From assembly GCF_011392125.1 (NCBI RefSeq), contig NZ_JAAJBU010000007.1, forward strand, positions 1-64,000: a stretch of DNA of 64,000 nt, read 5' to 3'. The notes under the pieces were generated by a model. The model saw only the letters and a program-made list of their open reading frames with translations, made no database searches and was not told the origin of the DNA. The DNA comes from Flavobacterium lotistagni. GTDB lineage: Bacteria; Bacteroidota; Bacteroidia; Flavobacteriales; Flavobacteriaceae. Of the stretch, positions 1-9,320 are shown piece after piece. The translations under genes and the position numbers were made by a program. The first letter of the stretch is position 1; every line of letters begins with the position of its first letter.

Positions 1-3000
1 CATCACAGTCATCGTTTGTAGTTGAATAACCTGCCGGTGTAGTCAAACCTGAACAAACTGAAGCAGTAGCTGTACTTCCGTAAGTATCACCATCTGCATC
101 TACATAGAACGTAGCGAATTGGTAAATAGCTGCGTTGGTATCGTCGCAATCAGTATTATCGGCCACAAAGCCTAATGGTTGAACACAAGCCGATTGTGTG
201 ATATTTAAGTTACCAAAATTATCTCCGTCACCGTCTGCATACCAAGTTGTTGGCATACTTACATTCACTATAGCTTCGCCGGAATTACCTGTTCCCACAA
301 GCGCATTGGCATCGGTTACAGAGACTAAAGTATAGGTAGTAGTTGCAACCGGAGTTACAGCGATGTTGCTACCACTTACATAGTTAGTCACAGTGAAATT
401 CGTAGTTCCGTCAGTATAAACTACGGTAAAAGGTGAAGTTCCACCAGTAACTGTAACAGTCAAATTAGCAGTCTCACCATTACAAATGGTTGTGGTGCCA
501 GCCAAAACTGAAGCAGTTGGTGCTGTAGCTAAAGTAAAGCTAGTGGTATTTAAAGTTAAAGTTCCTGCGCCCGAAGCTGTCGTCCAGTTCGCCGGATTAG
601 TCACTAGAGCCTTATAAGCATCGAAAGTAGTTTGATTATTTCTTGAACCAGTATACTGACCTCTAGAAGATAAACTTCCAAAAGCGATATTACCATTAGC
701 TACGTTGAGCTGCGAAGGAAGATAAGAATTGTTAGAAGTAGCAATACCTGCTGTAATCCATGAAGCGGTAGCCGAAGTTCCTTGCGCATATAAACCAAAA
801 AGAACGGTACCGTTGAAAGTGGTTGGGTTACTGTTGGTCGCCCAATCTGGGTTGTTGCCTGAAGTAGCCGCACCTTGATAAGCAAATATGTTATCACCTG
901 ATCCAGACAAGCCACTCAAGTTTCCAGATACAATCGTTCCGTTGTTGGTGATGGCTGCTGTTGTGTTGTCTTGGATGGTAATCACAGAACCGGCAGGAAT
1001 CACGCCGCCATTGTTTCTCCAGATCACGTAGTTCTCTCCGCCTCTACCGTTGTTGATTGCGTTAGCCGAACCAGCACTCAAGAAAGCATTATCGGTAAAC
1101 TTGATATAAGTGTTCGGATTGATATCCACCCAAGTAGCAAAAGCAAACGAATCGGGGGCGTTCAATTGGAATCCGATGATTGAAATATCACCCACAGTCA
1201 AAACCGTTGGAGCCAAAGTAATGTTCGCCGTTAAACCTGTAGGTTGTGTTAGCGTATAATTCGCAGCATCAGCACCAGCCAATGTTGAAGTAGAAGTTAC
1301 TTCAATACCAGTTCCTACCGCCGAAGTAGCGAAAGTTCCGGTTCCGTTGAAAGTCACTACATCAGGAGCAATGATTCCGGTTAAAGTTCCGGTAATAGTA
1401 GCTGCAGTCGTGCCATCAAACGTTTTGTTGGCCGCAGCAGCACCGGTAAGCGTCAAAGCTTTCGGAGTGATGTTCGCCATCAAACCAATGGGTTGTGTTA
1501 AAGTATAATTCGCAACGTTCGCACCAGAAATTGTTGATGCAGAAGTCACAGCAATTCCAGTTCCGGCATTAGCTGTAGCGAAAGTTCCAAGACCGTTGAA
1601 AGTCACCACATCAGCACCTACGATACCATTCAAAGTACCAGAAATAGTGGCAGCAGTAGTACGATCGTATACTTTATCATCAGCAGTAGCCGTCACGGTA
1701 AGCGCTTTTGGAAGCACCGTCAAAGTTTGGTTCACAAGCGGAGCTGCATCGTATACTGAATCACCCGCTTGAGAAGCCGTAATCGTAGTAGTTCCCACTC
1801 CGACAATGGTTACCACATTTCCGGAAACAGTTGCTACAGCCGAATTTGAACTCACGTAGCTCACTGTCAATGAAGAACTGGCAGTAGCGGTCAAGTTGAA
1901 ATCAGTATCACCATAAACCACATCGGTCAACGGATCAAATGTAATGGTTTGTGGAAGCAGTGGCGCAGCTGTAATATTAGCTGTCAAACCTGTTGGTTGT
2001 ACTAAAGTGTAGTTCGCAGCGTCAGCACCAGTCAAAGTGGATGTTGAAGTCACTTCGATATTGGTTCCTACGGCAGCAGAAGCGAAAACTCCGGTTCCGT
2101 TGAAACTTACAACATCCGGAGCAATTACACCAGTTAAAATACCAGTAATGATTGCGTCGGTGTTACCGTCAAATACTTTATTGGCAGCAGCAGCACTAGA
2201 AATTGTAAGCACTTTTGGAGTGATATCAGCGGTTAAACCTGTAGGCTGAATCAAGGTATAACTTGATGCATTGGTTCCGTTCAAGGTTAAGACTGCCGTT
2301 ACTTCAATAGCAGTACCTACATTAGCAGAAGCGAATGTTCCGCCACCAGAAATGGTAATCACATCGCCATTGACCAAACCAACAGCAGTAGCTCCTGAAA
2401 TAGTAGCGGCAGTAGTTCTGTCGTAAACTTTATTGTTCGCTACAGCACCAGAAGTTGTGATAGCAAGCGGGCTTACTGTGCTTGAAACCGTAGCCACATT
2501 TACAGTAACTGCTGGAGCAGACACTAAAGTAATGTCACCTGAATAAGTTCCGGCCACGGTAGTAGCAGCCAAACGTACGTAAACTGTAGTAGCTGCAACA
2601 GTTCCTGAAGCAGGAATCAAAGTTTGTGAAACGCCATAAGCGATACCATCAGTCGATACTTCAAAACCAGTTGGCGCAGTAATCACCAAGTTGTTTTCTA
2701 GATCGTGAGCCGATACAGAGAAAGTAGTTGGAGTTGCAGAAGCGGTTCCGTAAGTAGTATCCACAGCAGCAAGTGGTGTACCTGTTACTTCAATAGCCGC
2801 TGGCGACATCAAGGTAAACACGGTAGTATCTAGCGTCAAAGTACCAGCACCTGAAGCCGAACTCCAGTTGCTTGGATTGGTGACTTGTGCTTTGTATGCG
2901 TTGAAAGTCAGTTGGTTATTTCTTGGTCCGATATATTGACCTCTAGAGGCATTACCTGCAATAGCGATGTTGCTCTCAGTATTGGCCAACAATTCAGCAG

Positions 3001-6000
3001 GCAAATAAGAGCTGGTTGTAGCTCCGGCTCCGGTGGTTTGCCAAGTAGTCAAGGTGTTATTGCCTTGGGCATACAAACCAAACAATACAGTTCCGTTGAA
3101 CGTAGTGGTAGCAGTAACTCCGGCGAAATCAGGATTGGTTCCAGAAGTAGCTGGCCCTTGGTAGGCAAAGATATTGTCTCCTGATGAAGACAAACCGCTC
3201 AAGTTTCCAGAAACAATAGTTCCTAAGCTGGTGATTCCGGCTGAAGTATTGTCTGAAATGGTAATTACCGTTCCCGCAGGAATAGTACCTCCAGTATTGT
3301 TTTTCCAGATGATGAAGTTCTCGCTTCCTCTGGCATTGTTTGCCGCATTGGCTGAAGCGTTAGACAAGAAAGCGTTATCAGTGAATTTGATCAAAGTCCC
3401 TTCAGTGATGTCCAACCAAGTCACGAATGAGAAACTATCAGGAGTATTCAATTGGAAACCAATGATTGACAAATCGCCCACACCAAAAACGGTAGCCGCT
3501 TCAGTAATATTAGCTGTTAAACCGGTCGGTTGTGTTAAGATATAGTTGCTGGCCGCAGCTCCACTCAAAGTCGAAGTCGAAGTCACAGCGATGTTGTTTC
3601 CGATTTCCGCACTGGCGAAATTTCCAGTACCTATCAAGGTCACGACATCAGGAGAAATAATTCCTGAAAGCAAACCGTTGATGACCGCCGCAGTGGTTCC
3701 GTCATAAGGCTTGTTCAAAGCAGAAACTGAAGTAATAGTCAAAGTCGCCGGAGTAATATCGGCAGTAACATCAGCAGGTTGCGTCAAGGTATAATTTGCT
3801 GCATCTGCTCCAGAAATGGAATAACCTGAAATGGTCAATGGCTTGGCAGTTCCCACATTTTTGTCTGCAAAAACCACCGTTGGTGTTCCGTCAAGGCTCA
3901 CTGCGTCTGCACCTTCAACACCTACCAAAGTAGCGGTTCCTGATAAAGTAGCCATTGTTGTACCGTCGTATACTTTGGCAGCGCCAGTCAAACCAGAAAT
4001 GGTCAATACTTTCGGAGTAATATTAGCAGTCAAACCTGTTGGCTGTGTAGCAATGAAATAGTTTCCAGCCTGGGTTCCGCTTAAGGTTAAAGCAGCCGTC
4101 ACCTCGATATTAGTTCCTACATTTTTAGAAGCGAATACGCCAGTTCCGATAACTGATACATCATCAGTTCCTACAATTCCAATCAAAGTAGCACCATTGA
4201 TGGTAGCTGCAGTAGTTCCGTCGTATACTTTGTTGTTGGCCGAAGCTCCGATAACAGTCAACTCTTTTGGAGTAATATTGGCTGTCAAACCAGTTGGTTG
4301 AGTCAAATAATAGTTAGATGCATTGGCTCCTCCCAAAGTTGAAATCGAGAATACGTTGATTCCGTTGGCGACATCCAAAGTTTCAAAACCTCCGATACCG
4401 TTGAAAGTTACTACGTCTGCACCAACAATTCCGTTCAAGGTTCCGGTGATGGTAGCGTCGTAAGTTCCGTCGTACACTTTATTGTTGGCAGTAGCCGTAA
4501 CAGTAAGTTCTTTTGGTGTTACGTTTAAGTTTTGATCTACCGGTGTAGCCGCATCGTAAACTTCATTTCCAGATTGAATTGCTGTAATGGTAGTTGATCC
4601 TACACCAACCACAGTGACTACATTTCCTGAAACCGTGGCCACGGCCGGATTAGAACTTAAGTAAGCAACGGTCAAGCCCGAATCCGAAGTAGCGTTTAAG
4701 GTGAAAGTTCCGCTTCCGTAAACTACATCAGACAAAGCGTCGAAAGTAATGGTCTGTGGCAAAAGTTCAGCCGCAGAAATATTAGCTGTTAAACCTGTAG
4801 GTTGCAATAAAGTATAGTTGGCAATATCACCAACAATAGTTGAAGTTGAAGTAACAGGAATATTTACACCCACCGCAGCCGAAGCGAAAGTTCCGGTTCC
4901 GATTAGGGTAACATCATCAGGAGCAATCACACCTACTAAAGTTCCGGTGATGATGGCATCGGTATTTCCGTCAAACACTTTGTTAAGTGCCGTAGCCGAA
5001 GCTATCGTTAATTGTTTTGGAGTAATATCAGCAGTTAATCCTGTTGATTCTACTAAGTTGTAATTCGCTGCATCCGCACCCGAAAGTGTTGAAGTCGAAG
5101 TCACCGCGATGGCAGTTCCTACTGAAGCACTATCAAAGAAAGCACTCGCGTTCAAACTTACATCGTCTGGTGAAATTACGCCAGTCAACGTTCCAGTTAA
5201 AGTAGCATTGGTGTTTCCGTCGTATACTTTATTGCTGACCGCTGCATCAGGAAGCGTCAAGTCTTTGGCAGTAATATCAGCAGTCAAACCAGTTGGTTGT
5301 GTTAAAGTATAGCTCGATGCATTGGTTCCGCTTAGCGTTAAAGCAGCAATTACATTTTTAGCGACACCTACATTGAAATCCTCAAATGAACCACCACCTG
5401 AAATAGTAATTACATCGCCATTAACTGTTCCTACAGCAGTAGCTCCGCTGATAATGGCTGCAGTAGTTCTGTCGTAGATTTTGTTTTCAGCCACAGCTCC
5501 AGTTACGGTAAGTTCTTTTGGTGCCACAAGACTGCTAGCAAGAGCTACATTCACAGTAGTAGCTGGCGAAGAAACGCAAGTGATGTTTCCTGAATAAGTT
5601 CCGGCTAAAGTAGTTTCTGCCAAACGTACATAAATTGTAGTGGCAGCCACAGCACCTGAAACTTGAGTTAAAGTTTGTGTTGATGCATATCCGCTAGCAC
5701 CTCCGGCAGTTTGCGAAATTTCGAAACCAGCTGGTGCAGTCAGTACAATATCGTTGCTCAGGTTGTTTCCTGAAACCGTGAAAGTAGTGGTTGCTGAAGC
5801 CGTTCCGTAAGTAGTATTCAAAACCGCTGGCGAACCTGAAGCCACAATCAAAGGTGCCGTAGCAGAGATTGGCGCAAAAGCAATTCCTCTGAAAGCTGTA
5901 TTGGCTGGTGCAGTTACAATCGTTGAAGTCGTTCCTGAAATGGTCGCATTGAACGCAGTAGCATCTGTTAATTTGATAATCGCAGAGGTACCTGAAACCG

Positions 6001-9000
6001 TAGTGGTTGCATACAAATCTATCGATGAACCGTTGTTGGCTGCTGCCAAACCATAAGCGTTGGCTGTAATTACACTTCCACGAGCAGTCCAAGTAGCACC
6101 ATCATCAGTCGAAGACCATTTGTAAATTCCCGGTGAAGTGGCATAAACGCCGTAGCAGTTCCAGTTGCTTCCTCCGCGATTCACGATTTGGTAAGCATAA
6201 ATATCCGCTGCTGGAACGTTGATAACGCTAGTTTGACCCGTTGTAGTTGGAAGACCAGTTCCTACTTTGTAGATTCCGGTAGTTCCTGAACCAGTACTAG
6301 CGTACAATTGATTATTGAAGATCGAAACCGTTCTGAGGTTGGTAATGTTCGAAGCAATCGTTGTTGGAGTAGTTGGAGTTGTACTGCCTTGGTGTAACAA
6401 TGAGGTAACTCCTACTCCATTTCCGGCTGTCCAGTAGCGCGAACCATCATTGGTCACTACCGATCTGAAACCAGAACTGTGGATAGAATTCGGCATTACG
6501 GTTGTGGAAACACTTCCTAAACTATTTACGCGCGCAATCACACGAGCAATTCCCGCAGTACTGTTTACAGAAGCTTGCCCTAGCACGGCATCATAACCAC
6601 CTAAAGTTAAGTATTGTCCGTCGGCAGATAAATTCAATTGGCCTTCAGAAGTAGCCGTTCCGCTAGAAAGAAAACGGTTGATGCTACCACTAGTTGTGGT
6701 TGGTAAAGCCACACTGATTCCTGCTGTACCTGTAGTGGTATATTCATTCAAGAAAGTAGCCGTAGCCGCATTGGTCAAAGCCGCAGCACCGGTTCCAATT
6801 TTAGTTACTACTAAATTTCCGTAGGTAAATGTTGGTACCGCAGTAATATCTGCTGTTAAACCTGTTGGCTGTGTCAAAGTATAATTACCTGCATCAGCAC
6901 CGCTCAAAGTAGCCGTAGAAGTTACTGCAATTCCAGTTCCTACTGCTGAACTAGCGAAAGTTCCGGTTCCGTTGAAAGTCACTACATCTGGTGCAATCAC
7001 TCCGGTTAAAGTTCCGGTGATGGAAGCCGCATTGGTCGTATCGTAAGCTTTGTTCTGAGCCGCAGCGCTTTCAATAGTCAAAGCTTTTGCTGTAATGTCA
7101 GCCGTTAAACCTGATGGTAAAGTTACTGTGTATTTATCCGCATCAGCTCCGCTCAAAGTTTGTGTAGAAGTAACCGCAACAGCAGCTCCTACCGCAATAG
7201 AAGCAAATGTTCCCGTATTTGAAATCGTAACATCGTCAGCACCCACTACGCCTACTAAAGTAGCACCAGAAATGGTGGCCGCGTCGGTTCTGTCGTATAC
7301 TTTATTATCCGCTATAGCACCCGTAACAGTAAGTCCTTTTGGAGCCACAGTATAAGACAAACTAGCGCTTCCTGAACCGTTAGCATTGGTCGCTGAAATC
7401 GTAACATTGAAAGTTCCCACGACTGTAGGAGTTCCGGTAATTTCACCTGTTAAAGTATTGATGTTCAATCCGACAGGTAAGCCAGTGGCATTATAAGAAA
7501 GGATTGGTCCTTCGGTTGCTGTGATGGTATAAAGGTCAGCTGCTACGCCATAAATAGCATTAGCAGTCAAAGCACTAGTAATAGAAGGTAATGAAGCCGC
7601 TGTAATCGAAGCCGTCAGACCAGTAGGTTGCTGTAAAATATAATTACCCGAGGCCGAACCTGAAATGGTATAACCCGTAACAGTTACCGGCCAAGTGCCT
7701 ACCTCAGCGCTTGAAAAATTCGCCACTGGAGTACCGCCTAAAACAACGTTCAATTCGTCGCCAGGAACAATTCCAGACAAAACCGGTGTTCCGCTGAGTG
7801 TGGCTGTAGTAGTTCCATCGTATACTTTATTGTTAGCAGTGAGGCTAGTAACCGGAAGATTTACTGCAGAGACAGTGCTGGAAGCAGTTGCGATATTGAC
7901 CGAAGTCGCGCCGCTAGACAAAACGATGTTGCCTGAATAAGTTCCTACCGGAGTGGTGGCAGCTAAACGTACATATATAGGAGTTGATGCAATAGTTCCT
8001 GTTCCGCTTACAGTAACGGTGTTAGCATAACCTGAACCTGAAGCCAAAGAAACCTGAAAACCGCTCGGTGGCGTTACTAGAATACCACTAACGATATTGG
8101 TTCCAGAAACATTAAATGACGTTGGTGTTGGCGAAGCTGTGCCATAGGTAGTATCAACAGCAGCTAAAGTTCCGCTGGTTGTAATTGAAGGAACCGGAGC
8201 TGTAGCCGAAAACGTCAAATCGTCAACAGCCAAGTTATCATCGTTACCCGCATCATTAGTATCGGTCCAACGAATGTATAAAGTTTGTCCGGCAGCCCAA
8301 GAAATTCCAGTAACTGTATAATTAATAGCAGTTCTTCTATTGGCCGCATTTCCGTCAGTAGCTACATCGGCAGTATTGTTATTGACCAAAGCCGTAAAAT
8401 CAAGATTGGTCACATTGACATAAGTTCCACTGGTTAAAGAAGTGGGATTAATAGCATAAGCGAAAGTGAGTTTGTTCAAAACTGAAGACCCGCTTCCTCC
8501 ATCTTTCCATTGCTCACCAGTGTAAGAAAGAGTGAACTGGGTTAAAGTTGTACCTGTATTATTGGTAAATACAGCTCCGAATTGAGACGTCAAACTTCCT
8601 GAAGCAAAAGCCCCTAAAGCCCGTTCATTGGAACTGGTAGCGCCGTCGAAAAAAGTATCTCCTGTACTTGAAGAACCATTATCGACTCTCAGTGTAGTAT
8701 TGGCGTTGGCACCGGCTTCAACGAAACTCCAACCGGTAGGCAGATTGCTTGCCGCGATAGTCGTGTTGTTTGCAGGTACTGTGCCGAGCAAATTGTTGAA
8801 ATCCTGAGTGTAATTCGATCCGGCAGTCGCATAAGAAATTTGAGCTGAAGCTGATAGGTTTGCTCCGAAGAACAACACTAGGGTTAGCAAGCCCATGGCA
8901 TTTAACCTATACAAAGATTTGCTGCTGAGCCGTTCCAATCCGAATAGGGACGCGCATTTTTTTTGGATAAATCCAAATAAGGAGTACGTAAAAGTGGCTA

Positions 9001-9148
9001 GATAGGCTTGCAGGAAGCCGACACCTTTGACTTTTACCAATGAACCCGGAACAGAAAATCCCGGACCATTTTCAGTAACGGTCTTCGTTTCTTTTTTGAG
9101 AAACATATCAGACAGTTTACTGACCAATTGGTGTAAAACTGATTTCAT
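1..9148 (-). CDS. Giant secreted YDG/MBG-repeat surface protein (C-terminus beyond left edge)
   Basis: Open frame from ATG at 9148 to the window edge with no stop (at least 3,049 codons), so the gene is 3'-truncated by the window. Residues 1-84 precede a hydrophobic core (about 85-102) ending ASAQ, a signal peptide with a very long n-region; an in-frame ATG at 8896 would remove that extension. Then come: a beta-sandwich-like region (about 8830-8220); three copies of a module with a TTYGTAS motif (about 8190-7870, 5850-5530, 2790-2470); about 14 YDG modules recognisable by NKVYDGTT / NKVYDRTT; two MBG-type modules (VVYGD / VVYGS, about 4760-4520 and 1970-1720); one He_PIG-like Ig domain (about 7600-7350); a propeller-like stretch (about 6830-5860); two copies of a 210-residue module starting IIGFQLN; an Ig-like domain (about 540-310); and at the left edge two MopE-type Cys/Asp motifs (DADGD...NDDCD). 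Role inferred: extracellular adhesin or matrix protein. The T9SS signal, if present, lies outside the window. Confidence 0.9.
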   Translation of the reverse strand, partial: MKSVLHQLVSKLSDMFLKKETKTVTENGPGFSVPGSLVKVKGVGFLQAYLATFTYSLFGFIQKKCASLFGLERLSSKSLYRLNAMGLLTLVLFFGANLSASAQISYATAGSNYTQDFNNLLGTVPANNTTIAASNLPTGWSFVEAGANANTTLRVDNGSSSTGDTFFDGATSSNERALGAFASGSLTSQFGAVFTNNTGTTLTQFTLSYTGEQWKDGGSGSSVLNKLTFAYAINPTSLTSGTYVNVTNLDFTALVNNNTADVATDGNAANRRTAINYTVTGISWAAGQTLYIRWTDTNDAGNDDNLAVDDLTFSATAPVPSITTSGTLAAVDTTYGTASPTPTSFNVSGTNIVSGILVTPPSGFQVSLASGSGYANTVTVSGTGTIASTPIYVRLAATTPVGTYSGNIVLSSGATSVNIATASSTVSAVNLPVTSLTANNKVYDGTTTATLSGTPVLSGIVPGDELNVVLGGTPVANFSSAEVGTWPVTVTGYTISGSASGNYILQQPTGLTASITAASLPSITSALTANAIYGVAADLYTITATEGPILSYNATGLPVGLNINTLTGEITGTPTVVGTFNVTISATNANGSGSASLSYTVAPKGLTVTGAIADNKVYDRTDAATISGATLVGVVGADDVTISNTGTFASIAVGAAVAVTSTQTLSGADADKYTVTLPSGLTADITAKALTIESAAAQNKAYDTTNAASITGTLTGVIAPDVVTFNGTGTFASSAVGTGIAVTSTATLSGADAGNYTLTQPTGLTADITAVPTFTYGNLVVTKIGTGAAALTNAATATFLNEYTTTGTAGISVALPTTTSGSINRFLSSGTATSEGQLNLSADGQYLTLGGYDAVLGQASVNSTAGIARVIARVNSLGSVSTTVMPNSIHSSGFRSVVTNDGSRYWTAGNGVGVTSLLHQGSTTPTTPTTIASNITNLRTVSIFNNQLYASTGSGTTGIYKVGTGLPTTTGQTSVINVPAADIYAYQIVNRGGSNWNCYGVYATSPGIYKWSSTDDGATWTARGSVITANAYGLAAANNGSSIDLYATTTVSGTSAIIKLTDATAFNATISGTTSTIVTAPANTAFRGIAFAPISATAPLIVASGSPAVLNTTYGTASATTTFTVSGNNLSNDIVLTAPAGFEISQTAGGASGYASTQTLTQVSGAVAATTIYVRLAETTLAGTYSGNITCVSSPATTVNVALASSLVAPKELTVTGAVAENKIYDRTTAAIISGATAVGTVNGDVITISGGGSFEDFNVGVAKNVIAALTLSGTNASSYTLTQPTGLTADITAKDLTLPDAAVSNKVYDGNTNATLTGTLTGVISPDDVSLNASAFFDSASVGTAIAVTSTSTLSGADAANYNLVESTGLTADITPKQLTIASATALNKVFDGNTDAIITGTLVGVIAPDDVTLIGTGTFASAAVGVNIPVTSTSTIVGDIANYTLLQPTGLTANISAAELLPQTITFDALSDVVYGSGTFTLNATSDSGLTVAYLSSNPAVATVSGNVVTVVGVGSTTITAIQSGNEVYDAATPVDQNLNVTPKELTVTATANNKVYDGTYDATITGTLNGIVGADVVTFNGIGGFETLDVANGINVFSISTLGGANASNYYLTQPTGLTANITPKELTVIGASANNKVYDGTTAATINGATLIGIVGTDDVSVIGTGVFASKNVGTNIEVTAALTLSGTQAGNYFIATQPTGLTANITPKVLTISGLTGAAKVYDGTTMATLSGTATLVGVEGADAVSLDGTPTVVFADKNVGTAKPLTISGYSISGADAANYTLTQPADVTADITPATLTITSVSALNKPYDGTTAAVINGLLSGIISPDVVTLIGTGNFASAEIGNNIAVTSTSTLSGAAASNYILTQPTGLTANITEAATVFGVGDLSIIGFQLNTPDSFSFVTWLDITEGTLIKFTDNAFLSNASANAANNARGSENFIIWKNNTGGTIPAGTVITISDNTSAGITSLGTIVSGNLSGLSSSGDNIFAYQGPATSGTNPDFAGVTATTTFNGTVLFGLYAQGNNTLTTWQTTGAGATTSSYLPAELLANTESNIAIAGNASRGQYIGPRNNQLTFNAYKAQVTNPSNWSSASGAGTLTLDTTVFTLMSPAAIEVTGTPLAAVDTTYGTASATPTTFSVSAHDLENNLVITAPTGFEVSTDGIAYGVSQTLIPASGTVAATTVYVRLAATTVAGTYSGDITLVSAPAVTVNVATVSSTVSPLAITTSGAVANNKVYDRTTAATISGATAVGLVNGDVITISGGGTFASANVGTAIEVTAVLTLNGTNASSYTLIQPTGLTADITPKVLTISSAAAANKVFDGNTDAIITGILTGVIAPDVVSFNGTGVFASAAVGTNIEVTSTSTLTGADAANYTLVQPTGLTANITAAPLLPQTITFDPLTDVVYGDTDFNLTATASSSLTVSYVSSNSAVATVSGNVVTIVGVGTTTITASQAGDSVYDAAPLVNQTLTVLPKALTVTATADDKVYDRTTAATISGTLNGIVGADVVTFNGLGTFATANAGTGIAVTSASTISGANVANYTLTQPIGLMANITPKALTLTGAAAANKTFDGTTAATITGTLTGIIAPDVVTFNGTGTFATSAVGTGIEVTSTSTLAGADAANYTLTQPTGLTANITLAPTVLTVGDISIIGFQLNAPDSFAFATWVDINPNTYIKFTDNAFLSAGSANAINNGRGGENYVIWRNNGGVIPAGSVITIQDNTTAAITNNGTIVSGNLSGLSGSGDNIFAYQGAATSGNNPDWATNSNPTTFNGTVLFGLYAQGTSATASWITAGIATSNNSYLPSQLNVANGNIAFGSLSSRGQYTGSRNNQTTFDAYKALVTNPANWTTASGAGTLTLNTTSFTLATAPTASVLAGTTTICNGETANLTVTVTGGTSPFTVVYTDGTTNFTVTNYVSGSNIAVTPVATTTYTLVSVTDANALVGTGNSGEAIVNVSMPTTWYADGDGDNFGNLNITQSACVQPLGFVADNTDCDDTNAAIYQFATFYVDADGDTYGSTATASVCSGLTTPAGYSTTNDDCD

Positions 9149-9235
9149 AGTTAATAATTAATTTTTAGGGTTTTGTAGGGTAAAAGTATCGCCTCGATTG
9201 CCGAAAGCATTAAACTAAAAGTTATGAATTGGTTA

Positions 9236-9264
9236 ATAAAAAACGACCAATCGCTTGGCCGTTT
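9236..9264 (-). terminator. Rho-independent terminator after the 9321-12689 gene
   Basis: Arms AAACG-CCAA and TTGG-CGTTT (9241-9250 and 9255-9264) pair around a TCGC loop with one mismatch. Read on the minus strand the hairpin is followed by six T. It separates the two giant genes transcriptionally. Confidence 0.75.
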
Positions 9265-9320
9265 ATTTGTAGTATTTCGTCGATATTTTCGCGAATACCA
9301 CCAATAGTAATCCCTCAATT

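Noticed and set aside
5694-6092. 132-codon minus-strand frame rich in Cys and Phe
   Set aside because: It is a +1-shifted reading of the giant gene; the composition is typical of a wrong frame.
2037-7940. Many plus-strand open frames of 60-120 codons across the giant gene
   Set aside because: They are mirror frames of the Thr/Val/Ala-rich repeats; they repeat with the YDG period, have no promoter, and overlap a continuous minus-strand frame.
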